This document shows positions 47,301-59,964 of a DNA stretch of 64,000 nucleotides, one piece after another; the stretch's first letter is position 1; the number at the start of each line of letters is the position of its first letter. This stretch comes from Polytrichum commune (taxonomy: Eukaryota; Streptophyta; Polytrichopsida; Polytrichales; Polytrichaceae). The position numbers were made by a program, and so were the translations under genes. Below the pieces are notes generated by a model. The model saw only the letters and a program-made list of their open reading frames with translations, made no database searches and was not told the origin of the DNA. The stretch is from assembly GCA_950295325.1 (NCBI GenBank), contig OX485804.1, forward strand, positions 67,430,033 through 67,494,032. Direction: 5' to 3'.

Positions 47301-49538
47301 CTCTCCACAACTATTCATAAATTTAAAACGCACTATGTGTATATATTCATGCCCGTTATTCATGTTAACTTTTCGAGTTCTGAGTAGAGAATTATCTTAC
47401 TAGATGAATCACTTAACTCAATGGGGACTATTCATCAGTTGGTACTCCTATGATTTTCCATGGGTTGTTTTGCATACAGTACCAATGATTTCCTTCCATT
47501 TTGTTGTGCATGCTTCAAGTTAGTATTTAAACTTGAATCTGAATGAAGAGCAACCTGTTTTAGTTCATTGGTGGCCAAACTCATTGTAACAAACTTTGAT
47601 GAATTTAACTATGTGTTATTTGGGAAGTTTTGAAAGTATGTACTCTTGTACTACGAAAATGTTAGTAACCTCTCCTAGACTACATGAACGTAATCAGATT
47701 TTTCTTATTATTGATTTTATCGAATGAACCCAGAAGCCATTGTCTAAAAGGCTCTCATAAGAGGTGGTTTATACTGCAGTCAATAGGGTTTCTTTAACCA
47801 AAGCTACAACGTTTTCATCAGAGAAAGTGATAGTACTTTTTTTATGTAACAGGAAAGTGGCAGCATGTGAAGGAGACCACCGAGATCAATGAAGGAAAGC
47901 TTTTTTCACCAGGAAACTTGCGGGCAACATTCGACAACCCTGAGTATGAGAAGGTAATTCAGAATATAATGTTGTTTCTTGAAGAATAGTTACTGCTGGA
48001 GCTAAGAGTTTTGTTGGGATCAAGGGTTGTAAGGACTTTCAATGCTCCTGTTCAACTTGTTGTGCGCACCACCATACCAAATCATGAACTTGTGTAGTTT
48101 TAAAGGAGAATATTCTATAGAGACATATGTTACATCACATTGAGCCTTTCCATATGTGCATTGAATGGGATCATGTCTCACTGGCTTGCAGCTGATCAAC
48201 TACTATGTGAACAACAAGTACACACTCCGTTACACTGGTGGAATGGTCCCTGACGTTAACCAGGTACTTGTTCTCTCATACTTACCTATAAATTGTTTAA
48301 CTTGGATGAGATTTTGGAAAGTAGGTATTAGTTTGCACCCAGAAGGCAGGAGTATGTACTAGCTTGGTCATGCCAAACTGAAAAGTCCCCATTATTTCGT
48401 CCAAGGTAGGCGATGTTAAAACCGTCACTTTAAGTGCACAGTACTATTAGATATTCAAAAGTCCAAATGTTTCTCATTAGCAATTGAAAAGGATGCACCG
48501 AAGTATGCTTTAAACTCTGTATGCAAAAGTTAAAAGGGTTCATAGCTTTATAGGGTAATTTTGGGTGCGATAATGGTGTTTGCATGCTTTCTCTTATTCA
48601 AAAGTTTACAGGGGTTGGGAACTCAGCTTGTCTGAGGTAGTCGATGCGAAAGCCGTCACTTTAAGCACTGAGTGTATGTACTAATATTAGATTGATCGAA
48701 GTCCAATTGTTTCTCCTTAGCAATCAGAAGGGGATTCCAATGCACCAAAGTAGACTCTGTAAAAGTTAACTGCTTCATATGTAAGGTAGACACGCCTAAT
48801 TCAGGCAATTATTTTAACTGGATAACTATATTCGAGTGTTACATGGTTAGGTGTGGCTCCAAGATGGATATTAATAAGACATGTATTCAAAAGAGATTGG
48901 ACTTCTGGCTTAAAATATGATAGCCATTCTATGTTCAATAGTCAACTTAATATGGGTGAACCTAAATGACCATTTATGAACACGAGAATCTCCACTTTGA
49001 TAATGAATAAGATATACACGTGAGTTGCAAAGGTTATGAGGAGAGTGGCTACGCCCACAATTTGGATTTGCTAACCATCTTGTACTAATTGCACACGTCA
49101 TATCCTAGGAGGAGCAGGCCAGTCAGAAATAGTAACCATTTAAGACTCATCTACCTTATTGGGTAATTTTGGGTGGGTAAACAGTTTTAGCATGCTCTAC
49201 GATATTAGCGAGCTCACCAGGATGGAAACTAAAACAACATTATTTATGTGTTTTTACAGATCATCGTGAAGGAGAAGGGCATCTTCACCAATGTCATCTC
49301 ACCAACCACAAAGGCCAAGTTGAGGTTGTTGTTCGAGGTTGCACCCTTAGGATTGCTGATTGAGAACGCTGGTGGCTACAGTAGTGATGGCAAGCAGTCA
49401 GTGCTGGACCGAGTGGTTGTCAACACCGACGATAGAACACAGGTTGCATATGGCTCTAAGGAAGAGATCATCCGATTCGAAGAAACCTTGTATGGCTCAT
49501 CTAGATTGAAAGCCGAGCTTGCAGCTGCCACCGTCTAG
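44390..49538 (+). CDS. SBPASE: Chloroplast sedoheptulose-1,7-bisphosphatase, 8 exons, 403 residues
   Basis: Calvin-cycle enzyme of the chloroplast stroma that removes the 1-phosphate of sedoheptulose-1,7-bisphosphate, committing carbon to regeneration of ribulose-1,5-bisphosphate. Exons: 44390-44533, 44770-44895, 46123-46308, 46475-46556, 47032-47253, 47853-47953, 48192-48263, 49260-49538; all GT-AG and in phase. The N-terminus (about 1-85) is rich in Ala, Ser and Thr with few acids, as in a plastid transit peptide. The mature enzyme follows from about EIGDSLEEFL. CGATAC (Cys126, Cys131) corresponds to the redox-active CGGTAC pair of higher plants, pointing to thioredoxin control by light. 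[17 protein letters not shown] (186-202) holds the metal-binding and phosphatase residues of the FBPase/SBPase superfamily. Other blocks: [55 protein letters not shown]. Length is normal for the family and no break was found. FBPase is excluded by the overall block pattern. Confidence 0.96.
44665..44722. repeat. 12-bp tandem repeat in SBPase intron 1
   Basis: GGGAGGCAATGG and GAGAGGCAATGG repeated about five times. G-rich on the plus strand. Confidence 0.85.
44900..45970. repeat. Three to four imperfect tandem copies in SBPase intron 2
   Basis: CCATTCTGTGTGCAATTC and close variants occur at about 44941, 45221 and 45531 (spacing about 280 and 310 bp). Shared blocks are GGGGCGTGGGTGATT, GTCCATGATAGGATGT and ACTCAAAGATGAAGCACCGC. 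A partial fourth copy follows at about 45803-45970. Confidence 0.85.
47425..47600. mobile_element. Partial palindromic MITE (family 2) in SBPase intron 5
   Basis: Contains GGTTGTTTTGCATACAGTAC, TGAATCTGAATGAAGA and TTCATTGGTGGCCAAACTCA, matching the left half of the copy in PDR intron 10. The right half is missing. Confidence 0.6.
48400..48775. repeat. Two-copy tandem duplication, about 236 bp, in SBPase intron 7
   Basis: AGGTAGGCGATGTTAAAACC at about 48404 and AGGTAGTCGATGCGAAAGCC at about 48640; both continue with GTCACTTTAAG and TTTCTCNTTAGCAAT. Confidence 0.8.
48780..48965 (+). repeat. Dispersed G-tract family (family 1), copy in SBPase intron 7
   Basis: Contains GTTAGGTGTGGCTCCAAGAT, AAGACATGTATTCAAAAGAG, ATTGGACTTCTGG and CAATAGTCAACTTAATATGG. 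Confidence 0.8.
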
Positions 49539-51519
49539 GTCTCGATATAATTTTTTTCCTCAGCTCCTCCTCTAATTCAGTACCATGTGTTAGTGTAAGA
49601 GTTGCATTGGTGGTTTCACAAGCTTTTTATTCTTTAGCCAATCCTTCCTCCATTTTCATCCAACATGTATTTTTGGTCTCCTTTAGGTTGTCATTGTAGG
49701 TACAAAATCCACCTTCAATCATCTCCCTTCACTACCCCTACTTTTACGATGTTGTAAGGATGCTGTAAAATACACTCTTCAGAAATGGTGTGTCCACGAA
49801 TGTTGGCAGGAATGTTTTGACAATTAAACTTCTGTCATGAACCAAAAGAGTGAGGGTCGTCTGATATTCAATCTGATAGTTGGTTCCGTGCTTTGTCTAT
49901 AGAATGTACAGGACAAGAGTGAGTAATAAATGAAAACCTTTTGTGAAGGTCTGAGGTCATGTATTGAACCTGCAAGTAATTGGATCAAAACAGGAAAAAA
50001 TTGTTTGACTATCCTGATAGCGGATACAAGCATAATATCCCTTGACAAAAAATGTTCCTCTAAAAATACGCCACCATATGAAACACAGAAGGGGTGATGT
50101 TGGTGGTGAATCCATTTGCAAACCTATATGTGACTTCCGAGGTAGTGCAAATAAACTGGCAGGACTGATCTTGGGTCACTTCATATCTCTTTCCTAGCAG
50201 TCAGAGGCACTGGTAGTCATCAACTTCAAGCACTACATTAAACTTAAATAGTGGGGAATATGTACTTGTGCAATCCATATCCAAATACCACTGAAGATAA
50301 TTTGGAAATGTAGAAGACAAAAGACTACAAATTGAAGCAATAAGTAAACATACATGAATGCAGATAAGCCCCCAACCATAACACGGAGCCCAGAAAAACT
50401 AACCAACTAGGCCCCGCACTACATAACATTACTTAGCGTACAGCTCGTGCTTTGTGGGCCCTCGGGAATATAACAATGAGATGCTCAAAAAATGGCACAA
50501 GGAGATTCATATTCAGACTTAACTGTTAGCATATCACTGCTATATTATGAGGACCCATATCATTGAGTAATGTCATGCAATGACAACATCATGACTTAAA
50601 TTATCCAAAGAAGATTACAGGCTATCCAGTAACCACTTCGCAAGTGAACCCCAAACTGTTGTTGAACTGGCGGCTTGAGCCACATTTTCTAGGGGAAGAG
50701 ATTGCCTTCTAAAACCACATTGCCTCCTCCCTCCATTGCATGTTGCACCCATGTAAACACTTGTGAGAAAAGCAAATTCTTGGCCCCAGGAACAAGACCA
50801 AATAAATCAACATGGCAATCATGTTGCTAAAATGTTTTCAAATACAATCGATGATATTCTTTGGCACACCACAAATCATATGACATTTGCCAATATACAA
50901 TTTTTTTTTTTGCATGACATTGCAAAGCTCCAACCACCACTTATAGCCAAGCGCTAGATAATATTGTGATTCTAGAAAATGATAGCTACAATCTTAGTGC
51001 TACACCAAAGTCCCCAGAGAACATGATAGGTTTCAAGTTTAGAATGGGTGAGAGAGCATGTGGCTTAGTAATATTCCCATGGTAGCATATAACAAGTAGG
51101 GGTCATTGGCAAAATAAGGGGTATTAAAATTGATTAAAAGCTCATAATAAAGCCTAAAAATGTTATAAGTTATAACAAGAAATGAAATGCAAAAGTAAGG
51201 TATAACAAGGCATTGTAAGGTATACTTAGGAATAATCTATATTTAACAAGGTTTTTGAATGGTCTTAATATGACCGAAGGCTTGTGCAGAATGAATTTCC
51301 TTATTCCTCTCTCATTATTCATTGCCCACAGGAAATAAAGTATACAACTATGTCAAATTAGATAACATTGGGTTGGGGTTGGATTCGTCTTCTTGAGCTT
51401 TTTGCAACAAGACCAAATTCATTGAGAAAATGAAAGAAATGTAAGCATGAATTTTTTTATTTTTTTATTTTTTATTTAAATGATTATTATAATGCTCATG
51501 TTCCAGCCATGGGGTAATA
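49539..51519. other. 3' flank of SBPase and unassigned sequence
   Basis: The 3' untranslated region probably occupies the first 200-400 bp; its end is unknown. At about 50440-50590 lies a segment resembling a foldback inserted at 60070-60222. No gene was recognised; 51450-51480 is T- and A-rich. Confidence 0.4.
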
Positions 51520-52006
51520 CACCCTAAACTCTGTAATATCAACCACCATAATGTCACACACTCTCTAATATCCCGAAACCCTAGGGAACGGATGTTCATA
51601 GTTCAAATCTCACTCCTTATTGTCACAATTCTCTCCCTTATATCACGAAATTTGTCATTAATGCAAACCACCCAAGAAGTCAACCCACACCCTCGCATTG
51701 CGCCATGTGTCAACATGTGGAGTGTCACCTTCTTATTCTTATTCTTCTTCTTCTCTTTATGCCACTTGTTGAATGTTGGTGCATGCATCCGCCACACCAC
51801 CCGGGAAGGCCAAGTGGAGTGGACCACACTAGTGTAAGTGACAGGTGAACGAATTCAAACTATCCTCACATCTCCTTTGTCTTATTCCATAATGTCACAT
51901 GCTACACTAATTCTATAATATCACACATCCATGTTACCACTACAAAACTCTGTAATATCACGTGCACTTTGGCTGCCACGGCTGTGACACTACGGAGTTT
52001 AGAGTG
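51520..52006. mobile_element. TA-flanked MITE (Tc1/mariner-like), 487 bp
   Basis: The left end CACCCTAAACTCTGTAATAT and the right end (reverse complement CACTCTAAACTCCGTAGTGT) are inverted repeats with a few mismatches. TA flanks both ends (51518-51519 and 52007-52008). CTCTGTAATATCAC and variants recur inside near both ends. No transposase remnant was seen. Confidence 0.65.
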
Positions 52007-52727
52007 TACTATTAAGTTGAAGCGCGCGGTGTTTAAAAAACAAACGAGATGCTAAGATCAGTCAAATGATTCACCCACGTACCAAGAAGGGGATCATTTA
52101 CAGCAGCGCGTACTACTAATTCCGCAACATCTGTCTCCGGTGAGCATGGCTGTCTGCTGCTCGTGCAAATACCTGTCTCTCATGTAGACGCAAAGGCATG
52201 ATTCACAAGGGAGGGTTCACAGATGTGGGTGTCCTTGTCACTCACGCCATAGATGGAAGAACGAGCGAGGGAGGAAGCCATTTCTCTGAATAGATAGATC
52301 CTTTGTCTTATTCCATAATGTCACATGCTACACTAATTCTATAGTATCACGCATCCATATTACCACTACAAAACTCTGTAATATCACGTGTACTTTGGCT
52401 GCCACAGCTGTGCTGCTACGGAGTTTAGAGTGTACTATGAAGTTGAAGCGTGGGGTGTTTAAAAACCAAACGGGATGCTAAGATCAGTCAAATGATTCAA
52501 CCGCGTAGCAAGAACGGGATCGTTTACAGCAGCGCGTACTACTAATTCCGCAACATCTGTCTGCGGTGAGCGTGGCTGTCTGCTGCTCGTGCAAATACCT
52601 GTCTCTCACGTAGTCGCGAAGGCATGATTCACAAGGGAGGGTTCACAGATGTGGGTGTCCTTGTCACCCGCGCCATAGATGGAAGAACGAGCGAGGGAGG
52701 AAGCAATTTCTCTGCATAGATAGATCC
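51875..52727. repeat. 426-bp direct tandem duplication
   Basis: CTTTGTCTTATTCCATAATG starts at 51875 and again at 52301; the copies run on with only scattered differences to about 52300 and 52727. Each copy includes the right end of the TA-flanked MITE plus about 290 bp of GC-richer DNA beyond it. Confidence 0.92.
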
Positions 52728-52875
52728 CGGGGAGGAGTCGGCAAAACGTCTGCATCATCGGGTCCCCATCACTTGATGATGTTTGCGGGTGATGCAACAG
52801 AGCCAGCGGGGGTGGGGGTATGGAAGTTGTGTGACTTGGCGGTTGGTACATGTCGCACATTGAATAGCTGGATGT

Positions 52876-53121
52876 ATGCATAACGAAGCTGTCAATGGAA
52901 TCAGACCACAGCTGGTCGGTGGTGTGTTTGTCCTTCCACCCAAGGCCGGCAATGCAGCAAGCTACCTCACCACAAAATATTCGCTCTTGCTCGCAGAGCT
53001 GGCTGTGGAGGAAACCACCATGACCCTTGCCACTCGTGTCGTGTGGCCAGGGTCATGCCCGTTAGGAAACGGTGTTCGGAAGGCCAAGGTGAAAAGATTT
53101 TGTGGCCTTGATGTGTGGTGA
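52876..53121 (+). CDS. Hypothetical short ORF, 81 residues
   Basis: Not recognised. The frame includes GIRPQLVGGVFVLPPKAG and AASYLTTKYSLLLAELAVEE, which look protein-like and less AT-driven than surrounding frames. It follows the 426-bp duplication, which is GC-richer than its surroundings. It could be an exon of an unseen gene, a fragment or chance. No domain, signal peptide or start context supports it strongly. Confidence 0.2.
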   Translation: MHNEAVNGIRPQLVGGVFVLPPKAGNAASYLTTKYSLLLAELAVEETTMTLATRVVWPGSCPLGNGVRKAKVKRFCGLDVW

Positions 53122-56100
53122 CTCGGCTCGAGAGCTTGGCTTTAAGGTTGAGGCATCATCGACAACCGATGGAATGGAATAAGAGGGAGTTTGCATCTGT
53201 TTGGGAGGAGTAAATTGTTTTCTTGCGAAGAGGAACGTGTTCTAAAGAGAGTGCGATCGATTTTAAAAACAAATGATGAATATGGAAATTGTTACAAATT
53301 TAAAGCGTAAGTTTTAGGGCTACATATGGTCGATCTATAGGTTAACCCAGAACTCCTCATCTCAATGTCACTCCTTGGTTAAAATAATTGTCAAAAATCT
53401 TATGAGGGTAATCAAATGACAAGCCGCCACCACATAAAGCTTAACTTTGTTCACCTAGGACATATAGATCTCATCTGTGTTGGCATTACATGACCCTAGT
53501 GAACATGGTCGGCTATGGATGCCTCGACCTTACCACCTAACTTCCCGAGCAACCATTTTAGGTTGATGGATGGAACATCCATCAACCTAATGTATGGATG
53601 GATGTCTTCTTTACAAATTAACCCCGCCTAACTCATTCATGCCCCATCAAAATAATTATAAACATCAAGCCGACATGGATATGTACCCACAGACACATGT
53701 CGCGTGCAATTTGGAGATGATTAGAATGTGTAATAAAAATGTCAAAGTGGGAACTGGTCATGTTTTCATTGTGTTGGAAGCTCATGTCACAGTGTTGACT
53801 CCAATCAATGATTGCCACTCCAATGCAAACTTTGCATGAGCATCGATGATGTTCATTTTGGTTAAAGTGAAATATGTTCAGGTTCATGTAAAAAATGAAC
53901 TTTGTGCTCACATCAGCCATTTAGTTCAACTTTTGGACACGGTCTTATTTTTAAAGAACTTTTTGCATATATTATGTAGTTAGAAATACAGGACAGTTTA
54001 CATACGTCAAAATGCAAGGTGGCCAACCTATTGTGATTTGCACATTCAGACATGAGAACTTGTGGAGGTGCTCAACTATTGAATTATTCCCATCTATTGG
54101 ATCACACCCCAATCAAACAAGCATTCCAATGGTTTTCCATGTGAAATTGATTGGTCAAAGATATTTTTTAGGGGGATAAAACATGACATTTTCTTGTGCA
54201 TTTAAAATCTCATTTGACCCTCAAAACTTGTCCATGCAAACTCCACAACCAACATGGAGTGAAATGCACCCAAAAAAAACCATGCATGAATAGGTTTGGA
54301 AAGCTAGGATTTAAAATGATACCTCATTTTTTTTAAGTAAGAATGTATATTGTCAACTCCGAGATTCAAGATGGGAGTTTTGTAAGGCTTGGATTTTATA
54401 TGGTTCCTCTTTTTTGGGGGATCACAATGTTTGGTTTGAACTCCAAGATCCAAGATGAAAGTTTTGTAAGGTTTATACTATTCGTTATTTTAGCAGAGTT
54501 GAAAACAAACATTTGTAAATCCTAACCATACATGTCTCACTCATGTCAAACTTGTCATGTGTTTTTTATCTCAAGTTACATGTGATTCTTGAGCTTTGAG
54601 CTTAATGCTATGAGGTTGGCTTCCTTGGAATCTTTCCATATATACAAATGGTTGCTTAAATATTAATGGGTTATTACCCTTAGTTATTGTCCTTAGAGAC
54701 TTGAGGGGTCATCTCTTGTTAGAAAAGTGCTCTAGGTTATCATCTCATGTCATCATCTAGGGCCTTCATTTTGCATGAAGATTCTTATAAGAATAGATAA
54801 GTGCAAGTCAAGGTTAAATTGTATCTAGATCTCGGACAATCACATCCCCAAGATATGTATAATTCTCTAAACTTCTCTTAGTTTGCATTTATGTGCTTTC
54901 ATTAGATATATATATGTGTGCCAACATTTCTCACATATTTTCACATGATTTTTCCCAAGCCAGCTACCAAATAATCCTTTTCATACCGATTTTCACACAT
55001 ATTCTAGAAAACCCATATATGTGAACGAGAGAGGTGGACTCTTCATTGAAAACCTAAATGACGTGCATAAGTCACTATGAAATTAAACCCCCTACATACA
55101 AGAGGTCTATAACAGTAGGCCAAAAAGTGAACCCAAGTATTTATACTAAGCTTTTCAATTTAATATGATAAATGCCTCTGAAGTTCCAGACTTTAAATAT
55201 ACTGAAGCCAACACTTGTCCATAAACAAGAACCAAGTCAGAGAGGCGAGTTCCGGGCGGAGACAGCTTCAATAGAATAGCCTAGGATATGCAAACTTGTG
55301 CATCACTGAACCAGCCACCCTATCCAACATCTGAGCAGTATATATATTCGAGAAGAATATGATAATGACAGTGTGAAGCAATTGGTAGGATTGAACCATG
55401 ACTTATTCATATATATATCCATGGCCTCCAAACACTTGAAGGTTGCAGCAGTCATGTCGTTTACTCCACCCAGTGCTCTTCATCACCAGGCTTCCAGACA
55501 TCAAACACATGATAACATGCAGGAATGCAACATGAACAGCCAGGACTTAGTTGTCGAGATCATATAATGCAAATGGAAAAAATAGAGGTCCAAATAAAAC
55601 AGTCATCTACCTATGCATGTTAAGATCGTTGCCACCATGACAGCTGCTATATACATTAAGTTGTGTCAATTCCAATGATCCTCCATACTTCTGAACCCTA
55701 TACGTATTCTTGTGTACTTGAGAGAGGTTATTACAGCCGGCAATGGGCAGGTGTGAGCAGGCAGGCAGACCCTCCAATGTCCTAGTACTTGAATCACATC
55801 TTCTACTTGTGAAGCTTCTTTGGAAGCCTTTTACGAGAGTGCTATTGTTGTGCACATTAGCTGTGATGTGGAAATGTGGCTTGGTATTCAACCACATGAT
55901 GACACCTGTCAACGTTTTAGTGAGCTGGATGACACCTCCACGCTACTACAGTACATCCAAACATGATCAAAATGGACAAATTCTACAGATACTACTTTTC
56001 AAGAACAGAAAACCAAAAAGAAATCTCTGAAGGTATTTTCTCAGTTTATTACTCCTCGAGAAACCTCCCCAATCGCGAGAAAATCTCACAACATCTCTAC

Positions 56101-56209
56101 TTTTCTGCAGCCTGGACTCACTCTCAACTTATGAGTATATACTAAGGTTTCAATGCGTGCCTTTGTCAAACACGAGTCTTGCGTAGATGCCCTATATTAG
56201 AGTGGTATG
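53122..56209. other. Unassigned intergenic sequence
   Basis: No gene recognised. An imperfect duplication of about 90 bp (AACTCCGAGATTCAAGATGG / AACTCCAAGATCCAAGATGA, then GTTTTGTAAGG) lies at about 54350-54475. Short frames such as 55607-55912 (-) and 55743-56030 (+) have no recognisable motif. Confidence 0.4.
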
Positions 56210-56335
56210 TGGCAAGGCTTGTAAGTTAAAAGTGGACACCAAAAATACGTGTGCTATGATGAGATTGGATTTTGTGCTCAAAATGAGGACACCATTCTAG
56301 GCTCAGTAGTTAACACAATTGAGAGGGGGGGCTGT
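56210..56335 (+). repeat. Dispersed G-tract family (family 1), copy
   Basis: Contains GTGGACACCAAAAATACGTG, GATTGGATTTTGTGCTCAAA, CCATTCTAGGCTCAGTAGTT and a short G run at 56323-56331. Confidence 0.7.
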
Positions 56336-57139
56336 GTGATCCCTTAAAGCAAATGAAAAAAATTCCTCACCTTGTTCTCTCATAACTTTCACATTTCAAC
56401 TCCGATTTGGACACTTAGAATGACTATCTTCAAGACTTACAATTGCTAACTGCATGAGAAAATTTGCAATCGGCACATCCAATGGCTAAAGTGTACATGG
56501 AGTTGGAAATGTCCATTACAGGTCTGCTCACCTTACCTACAGTTCTTTTAAGCTCATGGAGTGGCTGAACGTGCAGAATCGGGTATATGGGTTGGCCACA
56601 AAAACACTGAAGATACAGTTGATATGAGAATTATTACAAGAATTCAGGTGTCCCAAATGCTTCCATCAGAGTGGATTGGTAGATTCCGGTAATCCAGCGT
56701 CCCTTGCAACGTGGAGGTCTGGCAATCACTGCATGTTGACGAGCATTCACACACTTTCACATCTCAATGGCATTGCACTTGTGCCAAGGCGTCATCCAGC
56801 TCATCCTTTTGTGGATAAGTTTCAATATGGCCGGCGCATCTGGGGTACTAGATCATAATTTCTACATCCCATCTTCATGTTTGATGGTGGCAACCAGAAA
56901 CTTCCAAAAAAGAAACTGATGAGAAGCTGCAGTGCCAAATCTTGTGGATGACGTCACCGTGACGTGCTTCACACAGGGTAACTTATAAATTTGCATTCAA
57001 TCAATTTAAACATAGTGTAATGGCCTCTCATGCTTACGATATTATAGAAGACGTCACTGTCTAGGGTCACAAACTTCTCATAAATACATGCATACCGGTG
57101 AACTGCTCAATCACACCTACATTTCATTGAATAATGATT

Positions 57140-57780
57140 ACAATTTGGGATGTCTATTGGGTTGGAGGGTGCTGATCTCTTCAAATGAAATCAACATCAA
57201 AGCCACACATGGGGCGATAATCACAGCAATCTGAATTGTACAGCAATCTGAAGTGCTGAACTTTTCATTATATTTTAGTATCACAATATTCGGCTCAGTT
57301 GGAGGTTGATCTCTTCCAAAGATATCAATATCGGAGCCATGCATGAGGTGATATTTACATAACATTACTCACTTTGGCTGCGTTCCATGGGACCATGTAT
57401 TGGGAGAGGATAATCTCCTTTGAATTCCGGGATTCCTCATTTACGGAGAACACTCATGATATAAACAGCTATAAATTCAAGTTTTTGAATGCATCATCTT
57501 TATTTAAAAAGAAACCATCGTCTAGCTGCTTATTGGTGTTATGTAAAATTCATAAAGACCTTGAATGTTATAGAAATCTGTATTGCTTCTGTTTTTAAAT
57601 AGCGATAATTAATAATCGCAAATTGAGCTGTCAGTTGGAGGGCGCTTGCTTTTGTCACACATAAGCAGTATTGAAGACAGTGACACATGAGGTGATAACT
57701 CGGCCACAACGACATTGGCTTCTACAGCAGTTTTTGAAGTGCTAGCTGGTTATAAAAGTGAAATGTTGGTTCATATTGAG
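57140..57780. repeat. Three diverged copies of a 130-300 bp unit
   Basis: GTTGGAGGGTGCTGATCTCT (about 57160), CAGTTGGAGGTTGATCTCTT (about 57296) and CAGTTGGAGGGCGCTTGCTT (about 57632) each lead into a GCCA..CATG.GG.GATAA-like block. Two also contain GCAGT...GAAGTGCT. No coding function seen. Confidence 0.6.
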
Positions 57781-59399
57781 CTGGATCCTGTGAGGCAGCA
57801 GCAGCCCTTGAAACCATTCTAATTAACCTTGTACAACTGTAACTCACCCATAGATTCCAAGTAGGAAACAACTCGAACCGGATGTAACACTAAGCCTGTA
57901 CTAGTGTAACCTTAATATTGTGTCATGTCACACACATTCTACACAAGAGATTATCTGTCCGGGACAAAAACAGAACTTGATAGTGTTGACCCTTGGTCCT
58001 TGTAATCTTTGAGATGCAGACACTACCCCGGCCTTTATGTGCAAATAAAACAACCGTAGAATTTGGAATTGACTTTTGCAACTGTAGAATGGACTATGTA
58101 CGTAATCAGAAAATTTATCCCAGCACTGTACACAATGTTCCGTGCTCGCATACCACTACAGCAATGTAGACTTGAGTTTAGTTAAGATATGTGGGCCTAC
58201 ATGGTCACTTTTATACAAAATACTCCTTAGTACTACATACGACTAAGGACCAGGTGTATTAAAGATATGCTTCCTGCTACTGACAAAGGCTCCTACACTC
58301 TTAAAGGGAGTTTACTCACCTGAGCCTTGAAAACATTCAAAATATTCAATTTTAGTCTACTATAAATCTAAGTTCGTAATGTCATATTACGTTGGACTCA
58401 CAATTATGGAGTTATTATTTATCTAATCAATTTGGAATGAGTCGTTTAGTGATTTTATGAAATGAAAGGAGGAGCTAGAACTTAGTCTGAATCCCTAAGA
58501 AGGTGAGAGAAGTTGTCCAAAGAAAGCATCTCATTGGCACACCAAATTCTACTAAATTTCGTCTTAAGAGCCACTTGATTTCTTTCACTTCTAAGCTATA
58601 TAAACTTCATGATTTGGTGACTAATTATACCACTTCAAGTTCTAAGGCTAGTTTGTTTAACTACCTTGTCTTCACCTAACAATACTTTTATCATATTTTT
58701 CTGTATATAGTGCACAACATATACCAAATGATTGCCATTTCGGAGTGTGTCTGGAGAAATTCCCTAAGCAATTATTCCTCTTGCTTCTCACTAGCCTTGT
58801 ACCTTCTACCTTATCTAAGTATCTAATGCCCAAGGTGATGTCAATGAGAGCAACCTTTCACGAAGAATTTGGAGTTCTTGCCAAAAGTTAGAATCCTTCT
58901 TTTATCCTCAAAATACCTCCACAATTTGGGTGTCCAGGTGCTTACTTTAGAGGGGTTCAATGTGTTGGATTTGAATGCCATCTTTGGGGCACATTTTTTT
59001 TAAGGTGTCGCCCATACCACTTAAGGTAGCGGATACTTGTACAACACACAAGAAATTTTGCTTCCCCAAAGAAGCCTCATGCCCCTATCACATCAGCGTT
59101 TTCATCCAATTCCAACCATGAAATTGCTTGGGACTATGTTGAGAAATAGATGTTGGCCCACCACTTTTCACACTATTACAACCGGAGATGTCAACGGATG
59201 GTGCTAGAACTGGCCAGTGTAAACTCCAACTACATTTTTAAACTTAACGTAGTTCTCCTTTGAATCTCAAGTGCTTTCACCTATCTATATTTTAGACATA
59301 CAAAATTTTGGGTGCCAAGTTGCGTGGGGGGTGTGGCCTTTCCTTCCAAGATCAAACCCCTTGGGACCACTAATGCAAGATTGAGACAATGAAAGCTTA
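57781..59399. other. Unassigned intergenic sequence
   Basis: No gene, RNA or transposon end supported. Confidence 0.4.
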
Positions 59400-59575
59400 A
59401 ACCCAACTTCAGCTTTTGGTTATTAAACCTAGAATAGTCAACAAATTTTGAACATGTAGTCTAATCTCTTTTTGACACATGTCTTTGATGTCCGCTCTTA
59501 GATCAACATCTAACCACACACCACTCACATTGAAATGTCATGTTAAGATAAGTAACCAAATTAAGCACGCTCCCC
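59400..59575 (-). repeat. Dispersed G-tract family (family 1), copy
   Basis: On the plus strand: CCTAGAATAGTCAACAAATT, GTAGTCTAATCTCTTTTTGA, CACATGTCTTTGATGTCCGC, CTAACCACACACCACTCACA and AAGATAAGTAACCAAATTAA, the exact reverse order of the family. Confidence 0.8.
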
Positions 59576-59964
59576 TAAAGTCTTGTGATTCCCATTTTAA
59601 AATAAGATAACTTGACGATGAAGCAACACGAACCACAAGTGGTGGAAATTTGAAGACAATTTTCGACATTCTTTGCATGCATTCAAATTGCCAGGCAACC
59701 ACTGACCATGCACACATGTGCTACAGCTATTCCAATGTCTCGGGTACCTAAGATTCTCTTCAGAATCTTCTTCCCAATACCTTTTGGAAACGTATTCCGA
59801 TTCTAAAGAACAACATGGTTTCTTTGGGAATACCATAGTGCCATGTGCACAAGTTATAGGGAGTGCAAAAGGAGGAGCAAGTTGGCTCCTGCACTGATCC
59901 AGATATAAATTTGACCCACCACAATTCTATGGAGTCTCAAACACTTCCACCACCTCTTCTCTCT

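Noticed and set aside
20888-49538. Functional cluster of the PDR transporter with SBPase
   Set aside because: They share only strand and are about 7 kb apart; no biosynthetic enzymes lie between them and their roles are unrelated.
59597-59836. Minus-strand 79-codon frame with several Cys and Trp
   Set aside because: No recognisable zinc-binding spacing or family, and no splice-compatible neighbours were found.
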